A DNA stretch of 64,000 nt from Serinus canaria (taxonomy: Eukaryota > Chordata > Aves > Passeriformes > Fringillidae): contig NC_066326.1 in the NCBI RefSeq assembly GCF_022539315.1, positions 8,510,601 through 8,574,600 on the forward strand, read 5' to 3'. Shown piece after piece: positions 13,901-26,410 of the stretch (position 1 is the stretch's first letter; each line of letters begins with the position of its first letter). The notes under the pieces are model-generated. The model was not told where the DNA came from, did not search any database, and worked only from the letters and a program-made list of their open reading frames with translations. The position numbers were made by a program, and so were the translations under genes.

Positions 13901-16476
13901 GCCCTGCTGTGGCTGCTGCCCCAGCCCCTCTCCCTGGGACCTGCCTTTCTCCTGCCTGGGCTCTGCTGGCTCAGACCCCATCCATGTGCACCCTGAGCCC
14001 AGAAAATCTGGGTGACACACACTTGTAGGGCTCTGCATAAAGAACCCAGTGAACTAAGGACGAGGGTGCTAATTGATGAATTTGCTTTCCCTTCCTGGTC
14101 CTCTGACACCTCCAGCTCTGCAGCCCTCTCAGCAATAAACTCAGTGCCAGGAGATTAAAATGTACAACTACGTGACACCTTATAAACCACATAAATATGA
14201 ACTGGCAAGGCCCTGTAACAATGAAGGATTTTGCACAAAATGTTCAGGCACTAATTCAGTCTCAAGGCTCTCTTTCCACTGCAGTGGGTATGCAGTGCCA
14301 TCATGAAACCTTGACTGAATTATAACCCTTTATTCTTCTAGGGCACCTTTTTTTTTCTATCTTCACAAGGTTTTGTTTTGACCCAATCATGAAAATAAAG
14401 AGCATTACAAATACAAATTCACTTAGTGAGAGATTTGTTTTCCCTGGAAAAATGTGTTATATGCTAGGAAAACACCTATTAACTTGTAGTTTACTTTAAA
14501 GCTAATGGATAATTATTATTCTGTGGAAATATTTTTCCCAGGGAAGAGTTTATTTTGCTGAATGATCCCTTTCCATTTGCAGCACTGATGTTTCTCTCCC
14601 CTTGCATTAACACGTTACCAGATGTTATCAGAACAAATGGCTGTGCTTTTGGCTTTGAATTTTTCTTTCACATTTTTGACAATTGTTTTTTATATCTTGC
14701 ATAAATCACTGTAACACATGATAAAGTGAAGCAGATTCAGTGCCTGAGAATAGTTAAGACACTGTTTCTCCTTTATGCAATAGCCTATAACTACATTTTA
14801 AAGCAGTTAAAATCTTTTATCAAGCACATTGGCACATTTGTGTAGCTGGATCACTGAGCACACTCTAACAGCTCTTAAGAGCTCTCTCACAGTGTCCTGT
14901 AAATCCTTCTTAACTCATGGTTCATTGACCACAGTGGCTCTGGATGAGCATCTGATGCCAGTCCCCTCTGGGCAGGGGGACACCTGCTGCCACATCACCA
15001 TGGAAATTCCCAAAGTTCCTCTGGAAAAACTAATGCAGATGTTGCAGATCATCACTGCTTCCATAGAGAAGCCAGGCTGGAGAGATGGCACCATTTGCAG
15101 TGGGCTGGAGAGTGGAACAGCCCATGGCCAAGCAGACAGGAGCCCCTTGATCCTGGTGGAAGGAGCTCCTGGGAAAGCTCCAGTCTTGTGTGGGATGGGG
15201 AGCAGGAGCACCTCGTCCCTACAAGGGTCAGTCCTGGGGGAACAGGAGGTGACACCCAGCTCTTGGGGACATTTTTGGCTGTAAGCAGCTCGATGGCACC
15301 CAAATCTGCACACCTCCTGTTAACCAAACACCCAGGACACCACTTGTGCAGTGCAATCTGCAGTCAGTGTGGGTGGAAGGGGGTTATTCTGCTCCTTTTA
15401 GGAGCTGATTTATGAGTTGTTTACTTGTATGCCTCACCCACATTGCTAATGTTGTAATTAAACCTTGTTAAACTGCTCAGGCCCCCCTCAGGCATGTGTT
15501 GTAACACATTTCCCCCTCCAAAACCATAATTATTGTGTAGGGGGGAGGGGAAAACCTGGGGGGTGAGGAAAGGAGTCTGGCCAGCTTGCTTGTAATAAAT
15601 ACCTATTTAGCAGGCAGAGGATGTTTAGTCCTAAATCAGATTGTGTATTAAAAGTGGAAATTGCTGAGATTGGTGTTTACCTGTGCAACCAAAATTACTT
15701 CATGGAGAAAATAATTATAGATGCAGGCTCTGTAAGAAAGCAGTTTTGAGCCTTTATTAAATAGTTAAAATCAAGGTGCTGCTGTGAAGCTCAGCATCAG
15801 CACATTGTGTGAGGGCTGGCTGGGAGGGGGCTGTGAGCTGTGTGCTCTACACACCCCACAGAGCTCCATCCCACAGTTTTCCAGTGAACTGCAATGTTTT
15901 TCTAGGAGATAACAACTCCCATGAAGTAATATTAAAGCAGGTGAAACAGGGCACAAGGGAGGTGTTTTAGTACCAGAAAAGGCTGATGAGTTCAGGGAAT
16001 TATTAGGGAAAAATGAACTTTATATTACTAATGGTCATTTATTAGCTGTAACAAGGCAGCAGACACCCTAATGAGGGAGCACAGAGGCACAGGGCTCCCC
16101 ACGGCTGCAGTGCCTGTTCCAAAGGAGCCCCTGAGTCTAAAGCAGCTTCAGTTCAGTGCTGGATTTACTCAGGGCCCTCTCTTGTGCAGCAGATCCGGTG
16201 GTCACTGCCAGGAGGTGTCTCCAGATGTGTCCCCACAGCTGGGGCTGGGTGGGTGCAGGTGGCAGAGCGGCGCCGTGCCCTGGGAGCGGCTCGGCCGCAC
16301 GGCAGCACCAGGGAGGAGTTGGTGGCCAAGTGGCAGCTGACAGATGGCAGCAGAAAGCCCCAAAGGCTTTTGCAGGGCCAGGGAGCTGCTTACTTGTCAG
16401 AACCCAGGACATCCCTCTGGGTGCCCTGGAGGGCTGGAGGCTCAGAGACCTTGGCACAAAGCCAAAGATACCTGTG
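7928..16476. other. Intergenic region after CFAP20DC, left part
   Basis: No gene recognised. Holds a candidate alternative last exon near 10.6 kb, a short direct repeat (CTTTTACTGATATCTCCTG at 13452 and 13475), a G-rich run near 15.54-15.57 kb and AT-rich stretches. The longest open frame without repeats (13471-14109, minus) is treated as a finding, not a gene. Confidence 0.5.
10584..10732 (+). CDS. Possible alternative terminal exon (CFAP20DC?)
   Basis: After an acceptor (CTTTTTGTCTTAG) a frame opens in the same phase (1) as the CFAP20DC terminal exon and runs 48 codons to TAA at 10730. It begins PSTMVFSKVQPGFSLQ and continues with VCVESGSTEVQITDSLEP. No homology is recalled. A 48-codon open frame can arise by chance, so this is a weak call; it may simply be intergenic DNA. 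Confidence 0.2.
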
Positions 16477-16480
16477 CCTT

Positions 16481-16957
16481 TGATTTTAACTCATGGTGAA
16501 AATTACCAATCTTATATGAGGATTCACAAGCCACGAGAATTTAAGTAGAATGATAGTTAGTCACAAGATAGAAGAATAGAATTTGAAGGTTTTTAAGAAT
16601 GGGGGCTCAGAAGTTAAGATGGAGGGATTTGAGCATGCCTTGTCCTTCTTTCTTCTTCTAGCCTCCATCTTCTGGGTCATATTGGCCCTTCTGGATTGGT
16701 TTAGAGTAGAAGCTGTCTACCATAGGTGAAAGGTAATGGAAAAGTATTGTAAATAATGTACACGTAGTTTTTAGTATAAAAAGATAACACTGCCTCTGGG
16801 GCAGGCAGTGTGCTATGGACCCACTTGCTGGACAGACCTCAGCAGGCCAGAAAAAGAATGTTATGGATAACAGAGAATAAACAACCTGGAACACCACAGC
16901 TGAAGAATTCTGACTCCTTCTTCGATCTCAGGGCTGGAAAAAAGAGACTTTCTAACA
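16481..16957 (+). mobile_element. Solo LTR of an endogenous retrovirus (old copy)
   Basis: About 477 bases starting TG and ending CA, flanked on both sides by the same four bases, CCTT (16477-16480 and 16958-16961), a plausible target-site duplication. Inside, a TATA-like TAGTATAAAAAG lies near 16.77 kb and an AATAAA polyadenylation signal near 16.88 kb, in the order expected of U3-R-U5 on the + strand. No gag, pol or env frame adjoins it, so it is a solo LTR. A four-base duplication would suit a gammaretrovirus-like (ERV1) group, but the class is uncertain and the exact 5' edge is inferred from the duplication only. Confidence 0.6.
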
Positions 16958-19900
16958 CCTTGGGGTCATCTTGACCTCAGAAAGCCCAAGACTTACTGTC
17001 ACCCAGAGCTGCTGGGGACAGAGAGCCAGGAGCAGGGGGGCCCTTTCCTGGAACTCTCCTCCAGTGCCGCCTTACGAGATGGCTCTTCCAGGAACGCTGC
17101 CCTCACCTTGGAGCTTCACAGCTGAGGCACGCTGGAAGCTCACCAACAACTGCTTGGATCTGGACTATTTTTAGTCAGTCCTGGCCAAAAGGAAAGTCTT
17201 CCCTGAAATAGGTGTTCCTCCTGGATGAGTGGATTAGCACGGGATGTGGGAGAGTCACTGGAAGGACAAAGAGCCCTGGGTTTGGTCTGAAGCTGGAGCT
17301 GCAGTGTTGTGTGTCCATCAGCCTTGGGGCAAACAGCAGCTCCCCCCAGCACACATCACTGGTGACCACCAGCTGGAGGTCTGCAAAGTCAGGTTATTTG
17401 GGAAGGAACTGCTGAGGGATTCAGAAGAGCAGCTCACTGCAGTGCAGGCAGCGTGAGGGTTTGGGGTTTCATAGGCTGGACATGAGTGTCTTTAGTCTGG
17501 ATTAACAATTTCCCCTTCCAAGGATGGCAGAGCTGTGGTGAAGGACCCTGGGCAGCCCTACAGCCTTGACTCTTGCCTTCACCCTGACTCTTCACCTCAG
17601 GAACTGCACCACTCTCCATGCAGCTCCTGGATGGATTCTCAGTGGGAGGTGGGAAAAAAGGGGGGAAATAGATGGATTCTTCTTATGGAGCTGCATGAAA
17701 AAATATTCTTTATAATGTTTTTCAGGTAATTAGCCAGTGATAGAGAATGGCACATGGAATCATTCCTAAAAATGAACTGCTGCCCTACACAGAAGTTGAT
17801 GGATATTAAAGCCATGCAGTTTTCAAGGAAGTAAAACAGAAATGCAAGGAGTTTTCACCCAGCTTGGCTCAGCTATACAGTGTGTGTGTGTCTGTGTTCA
17901 TTAAAGGGAGTCATTAGTTCTGTTATCAGTTCTCTTGAGTCAAACACAGGAGTCCAGCTGTAAGAATTCTCACCAATGGTGAATTTTTGGATGCTCTAGA
18001 AGTGCCATTCATTGATGTGAGAACAGCATCATGCCCTGCCTCAGTCATGAGGGAATCTCTGTGATGTGTTACACAATGCCCCTCGTGTTTGGCCAGTCTG
18101 GCTTGAAAAGCTCTGGAGGAATTTGCACTTTTGCAATTTTACCATTTCCTTTGGTAGCATCAGCCATTTGCTCTGGGGCCAAACTGGCTGTGAACTGCAT
18201 CCTGGCTGGACATCCTCTGGAGTACAGAAAGGCAAACACAAGCTACTGAAATACAGCAGACAGAAGGAGGACTTTTCCCCCTCTAAAACCACAATGCTTG
18301 AGCTGTTGGTGTGTTGTCACTGTGTCAGTGTGTTGTAAGGGACACTGGCTCAGGGCTCCAGCCTGGGGTTCCACATTCTCAGGCATCTCCTTTGGCAAGT
18401 GGGGAAGGCAACTCCAGCCTCTCACTCATCAAATCCCTCAATCCCTTTACTCTTGCTTGTCTCAACCAAGAGTAAAGGCTAAATAAACACATCTAAACAA
18501 CTGAAAAGCACGTCAACATCCAACTTCAAAATAAAATGCAGTGAAGTGTGAAATTATACCTTTTATTCCATAAATCTTCAGCAAGTGGCACAGTTCTATA
18601 GCTTGTATCATGCTTTAATACTGGCAGAATTTAACACACCATGCAAAGCCCCATAAGGTAATTACATTTCATCTCAACAAAGCAACAAAATCCCATCTCA
18701 TTCAAGCCCCTCCATCTGAGGAAGGATTATAGACAATTCAGCACATGTTGATTTTTCCTGGTGATAAATCCAAAGCAGGTCACCAATGAAATGTGAGTAT
18801 GTGTTCCCAAAGCAGCTGGTTTACAGGGGAAAATAGAGATGTTATTTGGTGTCCTTCAAGGCAGTGTCACCCTGCTTTCTGAATCTTCTTGAGGTTTATC
18901 CTCCACCTAAAAGAAGCTTAAAATGTAAAACTCAACCTTGAACAGACCACATGGGCACCTGGCAAATGCCCCTGTGCAAGGTGTTTACATGCTTTACAGC
19001 AGATTCCTATCCAGCTTTTAAAGAGTCATTTAAATTTGCAATACATGAGGTTGTATGACTGATGATGACAGAAAGCCAGAAGAAGACACTCACAGCCCCA
19101 CATCCTGTAACACCAAGCATCAGTCTCCAGAGGTTTGGGCATTCCAGACTCACAGGCCAGGCTGGAAATACTTGTTATCAGAGCATGTGTTGGTTGCCCT
19201 TCTGCCAAACCAAGGGTATCTCTGTATACAACAAACCACAATTAATTTAACTAATTTATCTATTAACTGCCCTCAAATAAAGCCTCCAAACTTTAATTAG
19301 ACCTTTGTGACTAAATGCAATTAAAACTCTTAAAGCAAGTCAACAAGGACTGCAGGCACTCTCATTCCCAAGGCCAGCACAAAGCTACAAACACACACAG
19401 GAATGGGTAACTGAGGGTGAGGACAAAAGCATCTTTCCCCAGGCACAAAAGTAACATGACTTTCTATAATCCCTTACTCAGCCTCTGCAACAAGACAAGA
19501 CCTTGGAAAGGAGACAGGACACAGTGGCCTCCTGAGGGATGGTGTGAGAAGCTTAACAGTCCTAAAAGGGAAGAAGAATGCACTTGCCTGCCATGACAGG
19601 TGTTGTTGCATCAGCCCAAATAATGATGATGCCCCTCAGCAGCCCTGGCAGTGATGGGGTTCAGTGATGGCACAGACACAAGAGAAATTTGATGGAACAC
19701 TTTTTTTTTCTTAATTCATTTCTTGTGCCTTGTTTCCTTGCATCTGAACCAAGCAGTCTGTGATCAGTGTTGCACAGTGATGGGAAACAGTGGGGGAAAG
19801 CCAGGACAGCTCCCCAGCACTTGGTGCTGTTGTATAAAACTCAAGGCAGGCAATGCAGAAACTACTTGCACAAGCCTTTCCACACTTTTTCAGCTGATAC

Positions 19901-22029
19901 ACCTCATGAATGCAGCTCAGTTCCCAGCTCCTTCCAAAAAAAGAAAAGACTTGAAGTGGTGCATGCAATTCTGTTGCCATAGTCGAGTCTTGTGCATGGA
20001 GAGGTCAGAGGGAAACCATCACAATTTCCAAGACAGAGGGAATGACACTGGCAACACAGAGGATTAAATTGTGCTAAGAATCACCTGAACACAGAGTGGT
20101 CTTGGTGGAAGATGTAAAATTTGATGGGAAATTTTTGTATCAAAAAGTTCACAACCTTTCCAGGAGATGATGAGCAGTGGAAAACCAAAATGAGAGAAAA
20201 TACTGCAATGCGAGCACTAGACAGATTGCTCAGGGCAAAGACTTTGGTAATTTTATCATCAATTACGATGAAATAGGAAGACAAAACTAGAAAGGGCAAT
20301 GAGAAACCAGGAAATGTCATTAAGGTGGGGAACAGCAAGGAGGTGAGCAGCAAGCAAGGAAAAAAATCAGATCTCTAAATATAAACCACATCCCAGTCCC
20401 TTGTTCCAGCTGTGGTCATTTCTCTTGCCCTTTAGACTTTTTGAAAAGCTGATACTAAGCTGTAACTTGAACAGCCCCAAATCCTCCCTGCTAATGGCAG
20501 CTGTATTCAGAATGATATTCTGTAGTGAGCTGGAGTAGAAGGAGAGTTGCAATAGGCACCCTGTGGCTCCCCAGCCACGGCGGCTCAGAGTGTGCACGGC
20601 GCCAGGAAAAACCCAGCAGGTGCAGGAGAGCTCCCTGAGTTATTTCCTATTCTCTGTCTGGCAGTAAAGACACAGCTACACCGGGTGGTAACTCTTAGCA
20701 GATGGTGACTTTTTAAAGTTGATTGCTGTATAAATGATACTTTCTGAGTTTGTTCGTTTTAATTCAGATTCTCAGTAGTGTGTTCAAATGTCAGAGAGCA
20801 TCATATTTCTATCTTTTATTTCCTTTGTGAGCAGAAATCTTCTTTAAGAAGTCTAGGAATTACAGCTTGGGAGAGAAGATAGACTCCCTCGATGAAAGTG
20901 ATCTACTTTACAAATGTTACAGAATACTATAAAAACAGGAGATGCAAAAAGCCCCACTGGCTTTGTTCTCAGTGGAGAGTTTGAATTTCTATTGCACTTT
21001 TAAAGAGACATTTTGTCTGCACTGTAATGTTTTATTGGATCTGTGAGGTCCATTAGCAGCACAAAAGCAGGATTTCCTCTGCTGGCAGCACAGGGAGGGT
21101 GGAGAGGGGGGGTGGAAGACATCTAATTAATTTACTTGGCAGGTAAATAACAACAGGACAACTGAATGAGAACCTTATTTACCCCCCAGATGCCCTGCAG
21201 CCCCAAGCTGGGGTGGCCATGTGCCAGACCCCCAAATCCTGCTCTGCTGTAACCAGCCAGCAGCTCTGGCTGGCCCCATGTGCAGGACTGTCATGTGCTC
21301 CTTTGCATATTTGCTTTTCAATGACACAGACATACCAGAACTGGCTACAGACAAACACCCCACTGACCCAGCACTAAGGTCCATCACCTCATGATGTCAG
21401 TACTCTGAAAAAGATGGAGGTGACAAATGGATTATGCTCCTGTGTGATTTGCACTACTGCCACCCCCTGCCACCACAAGACAGCCCCTGCCCGTGTCCCC
21501 AGCTTGGGAGAGATGCACCAGATCAGGTGCCACTGTGGCAAACTGGGGACATTCAGAGGGCTCTGGTACAGTCACTCATCTGCCCTCTGCACTTCACCTC
21601 CCCTCAGAGTCTGTGTCTCAGCCCATTTATTTATTGCACCTCATTGGCAAAAAAAGGAAAGACATCCCCTGGCCAGAGGGAAATGTCCCAATTAAAGAGC
21701 AAACGATGCAGTAAAACAGCAGAGCATTCTTGAGAGCCCTGGTAAAAGCAGCCACCTCTTGTCCTCAATTTATGCTGCTCCCATCACCCTGGGCATTATA
21801 TTTGTGCTGACAAGGATCAGTTTAACCCCTGCCTGCAATCTAATAAAAAGCTGGCATGGTGCAAGCATGCATAATCTTTCTTCAGTGTCCTAGAATGGAT
21901 GCAATAAAAAACTGCTGCTGCTGTTCGATGGTCACAGCCGCTGCCTGGAATAAATAACTCCCTGTCTGAAGCCAGCAGTGGGAAGGGCTTTGGACCAGAG
22001 GTTTTTCAGACCTTCATCTCTTTATAGAA

Positions 22030-22420
22030 CTTTATAATCATGGGGTTCTTTAGGTCAGGAAAAACTCTCCTAAGATCATCAAGTCCAACTGTTCCGCCAG
22101 CACTGCCCAGTTCACCACTAAACCATGACCCATGAGCCACATCTACACATCTTTTAAATCCCTCCAGTGACTGCTCCTCCTCCCTGGTCAGCCTCTTCCA
22201 ATGCTTGACAACCCTTTTGGTGAAGAAATTGTTCCTAATATCCAAACTAGAACTCCCCACACAGCTTGAGTTCACTTCCTCTTGTCCTGTCGCTCATTAC
22301 TTGGGAGGAGAGACAGACCCTCATAGGGCAACAACCTCCTTTCAGGGAGCTGTAGGGAGCAGTAAGGACCTCCCTGAGTCTCCTTTCCTCTGGGCTGAGC
22401 CCCCCAGGTCCAGCTTGGCA
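22030..22420 (-). mobile_element. CR1 LINE 3'-end fragment
   Basis: The + strand shows, in order, AAGATCATCAAGTCCAACTG, a TGGTCAGCCTCTTCCA block, GGTGAAGAAATTGTTCCTAA, a CTTCCTCTTGTCCTGTCGCT block and a CTGGGCTGAGCCCCCCAGG block. This is the complement of the CR1 3' region (GGACTTGATGATCTT, TTAGGAAGAA...TTCTT, GGACAAG, CAGCCTGGAG). The element lies on the minus strand; a residual open frame on that strand (22006-22275) is its decayed coding tail. Edges are approximate. Confidence 0.85.
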
Positions 22421-23519
22421 CCCCAGCCCATCTGTGAGTGCAGCATGTGCCCGTGGCAGTCAGTCACCCACCACCCCTCAGTATGTCCCAGGGGAAAAGC
22501 AAAAAGAAAAGTCCCAAAGGCCTTTTGTGTCATCAACAAACAACAGATTCTTCCCCCTCTCATCATTAATTGGCCAAGGCAGCACAGCAGAGCTGGCATT
22601 ACGCTCTGCTACCCTTTGTAATGAAATCACTGCCTGGGCTCAAGGAACAAATGCAGCACTATGATACTAATGGGGTTAGAAATTTCCCATGCAAATATTA
22701 ATAATTTATATCTACATGCCTTTTTTTTTTAATACTGCTCGCAGTCTGTAGCAAGGAAGTGCTGAGGTCCACCAGCCTCTTGTCTGGGAAAAGTGCAGGT
22801 GTTACCCTGGAGACAGAGGCCCCCAAATCGATTTCACCAGGGGTTCAAATTGCTTTTGGAAATCATGTCCTGGCCTATTTCAAAAAGGACACAATGCTTG
22901 CACAGGAGCACTGCTTGCATGGACCAACCAGCAGCAGGAGATGGATGTTGAACCTCGGCGTGTCCCCTTGCCACAGGAATCTTTGCAGCACCTGCGCCAA
23001 GAGCCAGGGCTGCTGATGCCCCTGCAGCAGCCCAGGGAGCAATGAGCTGTGGCCCAGCTGCCACAGAACACACCAAGCATCCACCTGAATCTTGAGGGAG
23101 CTGGCAGCAAAAGGAGCAAGCTTTGGGCTGCAAAATCAGAGGGATTTAGGGACTGAGGAGAGGGGGGAAGGGGAGGACATTTTATTTTAGAAGCAGGGAG
23201 GGATTTGTGTTGAATGTCCTTTATTTCAGCAGTAAAAAAGTCTCTGAAAGGAAGGGCAGTGACTGGGAACCTGCAGGGTTGAAAGAGAAGCTAATTCCCT
23301 CAGACAGGCGTAATTGCTTCAATTCAGAATGGTGAAAATGTGAAATTAGGAATAATCAATGGCTGTTTATGATCTGTGTCTATACTGTGAATTCAGCTAA
23401 TACGGAGTAATTACACCGCGCTAATTCCTGGTATTTGTCATCGTTCTGTTGCAGAGGAGTCCTGCAAAACAATAAAAGCAGATTGTTTGTGCTGGGCCCA
23501 CAGAGCAGGGGCTGAGCAC

Positions 23520-24010
23520 GGCACGAGATAATTTCTCGTTTCATGTACCAGCGGCTGTGACTTCCCCGGTTCCCTTTCCGTGCGGCGGCGCTGCCGGGGC
23601 TGGGCATCGGGATGCGCTGCACAACAGCACCCCCGGCAGCCGGCACAGCGATTCTCCATCCCTGCCGGCCACACAGACCTGCCTTCTCCCCTGGAACTGC
23701 TGCCCCGCCTTCCTGTCCGATATTGTTAGATCAGCCCTCCTGTAAAACTTTGTCCTGGCGCAATTCCTCCCATCCGGCACAAGGGAACCGTGCCGGAGCT
23801 CGGGGATGTGTCACGGGCTCGCTGGCAAGATTCCCTCTTTGGCCAGTGGAACAGCGCCGGTTACTGAGCCCTGCAGAATGCCAGAGGAGAGGTGAGCACA
23901 GGAGCGGGATTGTTGAGGGCAGCGTGAATGATCGCCCGCAGCCCAGGTGGGAGGTGTGGCTGCAGGGACAGCCCTTCCTCACCCTCGCATGTGGCCTGCG
24001 GGAGTGCAGG
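23520..24010. promoter_or_regulatory. CpG-rich patch between CFAP20DC and FAM3D
   Basis: CpG dinucleotides are clearly denser here than in the flanks, for example GTGCGGCGGCGCTGCCGG near 23580, and clusters near 23770-23830 and 23900-23940. No transcript start or exon could be assigned. It may be an unannotated promoter, an untranslated FAM3D exon or a non-coding RNA start. Confidence 0.35.
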
Positions 24011-24358
24011 TGGTGTTCAGCACAAGACAAACACAGGAGGGACAGATCGTTTCCTTTCCGAGGAGCTACACTTAACATCTGCAGGAGTTGGGCAGCAGCA
24101 GTCTGAAACCACACACCCACTGTGCTTATCAGCGGCCAAACCCTTCCTAAAAGAATTTGTCACCAGTTTGTCCCAGTGAGCCCGCTCCTGAAAAGAGCTT
24201 TTCCTGGGCATTGCAGAGCCCAGCGAGGGATCTCTGGGGGAAACCTCCTCCCAGTGCTGAACTTCCACATCCTGGGAGGGACAGTCCTGCAGCCACTTCC
24301 TTGGCACCAGTGTCCCAATGCTTCCTACCACTCACTGAGGGTCAGTGCACACATGGAG

Positions 24359-24403
24359 GGAGGAGGAGGAGGAGGAGGAGGAGGAGGAGGAGGAGGAGGA
24401 GGA
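24359..24403 (+). repeat. (GGA)15 microsatellite
   Basis: Fifteen uninterrupted GGA triplets. They produce artificial polyglycine/polyarginine reading frames. GGA runs can form G-quadruplex structures in vitro. Confidence 0.95.
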
Positions 24404-26363
24404 GAGCAGCTCCTCACTCACCAGCTCGCTCCTGCTGGTCTACCAGAGTGCTGATCACAGTGCAGTGAGTTTGCACCACTGATTATTCATTCCCCAGTCT
24501 GGCAGCTGATACCACATCTACTATTTTTTTCCTAATTCCTCTTTTTTATATCATGCAGGACTCCCTGGGGGAGTCTGCGAATGAGCTTGGTGCAATTTAA
24601 TTGCACTGCACCAGTAAATTATTAGCTGAGTCAAAACTAAGCTGATGCCCCACTCCCAGCACTTGACACATTCCCTAATGTTAGGTGGGATTTAAAAGCC
24701 CATTTTTGCTGTGTGCCACAGTGGATGGGCAAAATCTGGGCCACCACAGGATGCAGAGATGGGACATGAGGGCTCCCCACACCAGCATGTGCCACAAGGA
24801 AAGCCCACAGCTCCCCATCCTTTCCTGTGATTTTAGGGAAACATCTTGGATGAAATGTTCAGTTCCAGAGAGCAGAAGCATTTCACGCACGATTTTATTG
24901 TTGGAGGCTCATGGCCCTGCTGATGGTTTTTGCTGACTTCTTCTGCAAGCAGCAGAAATGGCTCCATGTCCATGGAGGTTTGGCCTCAGGTCCCTCGAAC
25001 CAGGAGGGGAGCTCACCATGGAACAGGCCCCCCCCAGGGTGTTCCAGTCCCCTGCCCTGGGCCTGCTCCTGCCGGGGCAGCAAGCAGGGACACAGCAGGG
25101 ATGAGAGCTGGGAGCTCCAGGGCTTGGGGCACTTTGTTATTGAGCTGAGCTGGTTATTGCCAGCAGCCAAACAAACTAATAGGAAGGATATTTCCCCTGA
25201 GAGAGAGAAGGTTTTTGATTTAGACTGTGCTGTTTAAGCTCAGACTCTCACACAGCTAGAATTTCCTTCCGAGGGCAATAATTATCCCAATGCAGAGCCC
25301 AGGCTTTTCTGTGTGTTTGCTTTCCTGCTCCCTGTCTGGAAGGGTTTGGTTTAAGGCTGTGATTTCCCCCAGTGTTTAGCACCTCCTGCAACTCTTGCCC
25401 AGCACTGAGGACCAGAACTGGGGGTAAGCAAAGAAAAGCTCCGGGCACAGCCTTATACAGACATCACATTCAGGCATTACACTAATTATCAGGAAGCAGC
25501 ATTGGTCCCACAGGGGCTCTGCTCCAGCCCTGTGCAAGCTGCAGTCCCAAAGGCAGCACTGTGGCTGCCAGCCCCACGACTCCTCCTGGTTCGTGGACGA
25601 AAATTGCTTTAAAAGCTCCAAAAGAAAATGTTTGGTTCTTCTAAGTGGTAAGAATGGAAAAGAAAAATTAAAGAAGGAATGGAAACACTTTTGTTCCTGG
25701 CTGGCAGGTAAATGAAGTGCAACTTTGGAAAAAATAGAGAGCCCCTAGAGCTAACTTCAGGAGTGATTTCTTCCTTCAGAACAACAATAATAACAATGAT
25801 AAATGATTAAAAATAAAACAGCCTAAATCTATACCTTGAGTTAACTCAGGACTCCTTTTGAGTTCAGGACTGTTGCTGGATAAATAAATGCTCATTTGGA
25901 AAAGGAACCTCCAGCTTCCTGTAAATGACAGGCAGAGAAGCAGAACTCAGGGCCAGCCACACGCATGCAGCACAGCTGGGGGGAAATCTCCAGCCATTTG
26001 GTGGATGCAGAAGCTGGCCAAGCATTTCTATAAGCAAGGAAATTTATAAGCTCTCTGGCAAACAGCACCCTCCTGTTGATCAACTCAGCAAAGTTTAGTC
26101 AGATTGATTCCTTTTGAGACTGACAATGGCACTGTGGCATCCTCCATTCTGCCGTGGTGATAAACCCTGAACGCAGGGTGGACGTGCTCCCACCCTGCCA
26201 GTCCCTCCTCTGCACCCTGCATTCAGCTGGGCAGGAAAGCCCTGGCTTTTGGGTGGGTGACTCAGTGGCTGTGGGCATCTGGCAGTCACCCTTTTTGGAG
26301 CTGCATCCCCACTCTGCACCAAAAAGATTTTGTTCGGGAGAGGGACACGTGGGTCTCAAAAGC

Positions 26364-26410
26364 AGGAAAAAAAAGGGGGGAGGGGGGAGGGAGGGAAAGG
26401 AGAAAAAAGG
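26364..26410 (+). repeat. Polypurine tract with G-quadruplex motif
   Basis: All A and G over almost 50 bases. The core at 26375-26395 has four G runs of three or more separated by single A bases, matching the simple G-quadruplex rule with very short loops. Confidence 0.8.

Noticed and set aside
22006..22275. 89-codon minus-strand frame
   Set aside because: It is decayed CR1 sequence, not a host gene.
24122..24468. Frames with polyglycine or polyarginine runs
   Set aside because: Created by the GGA microsatellite.
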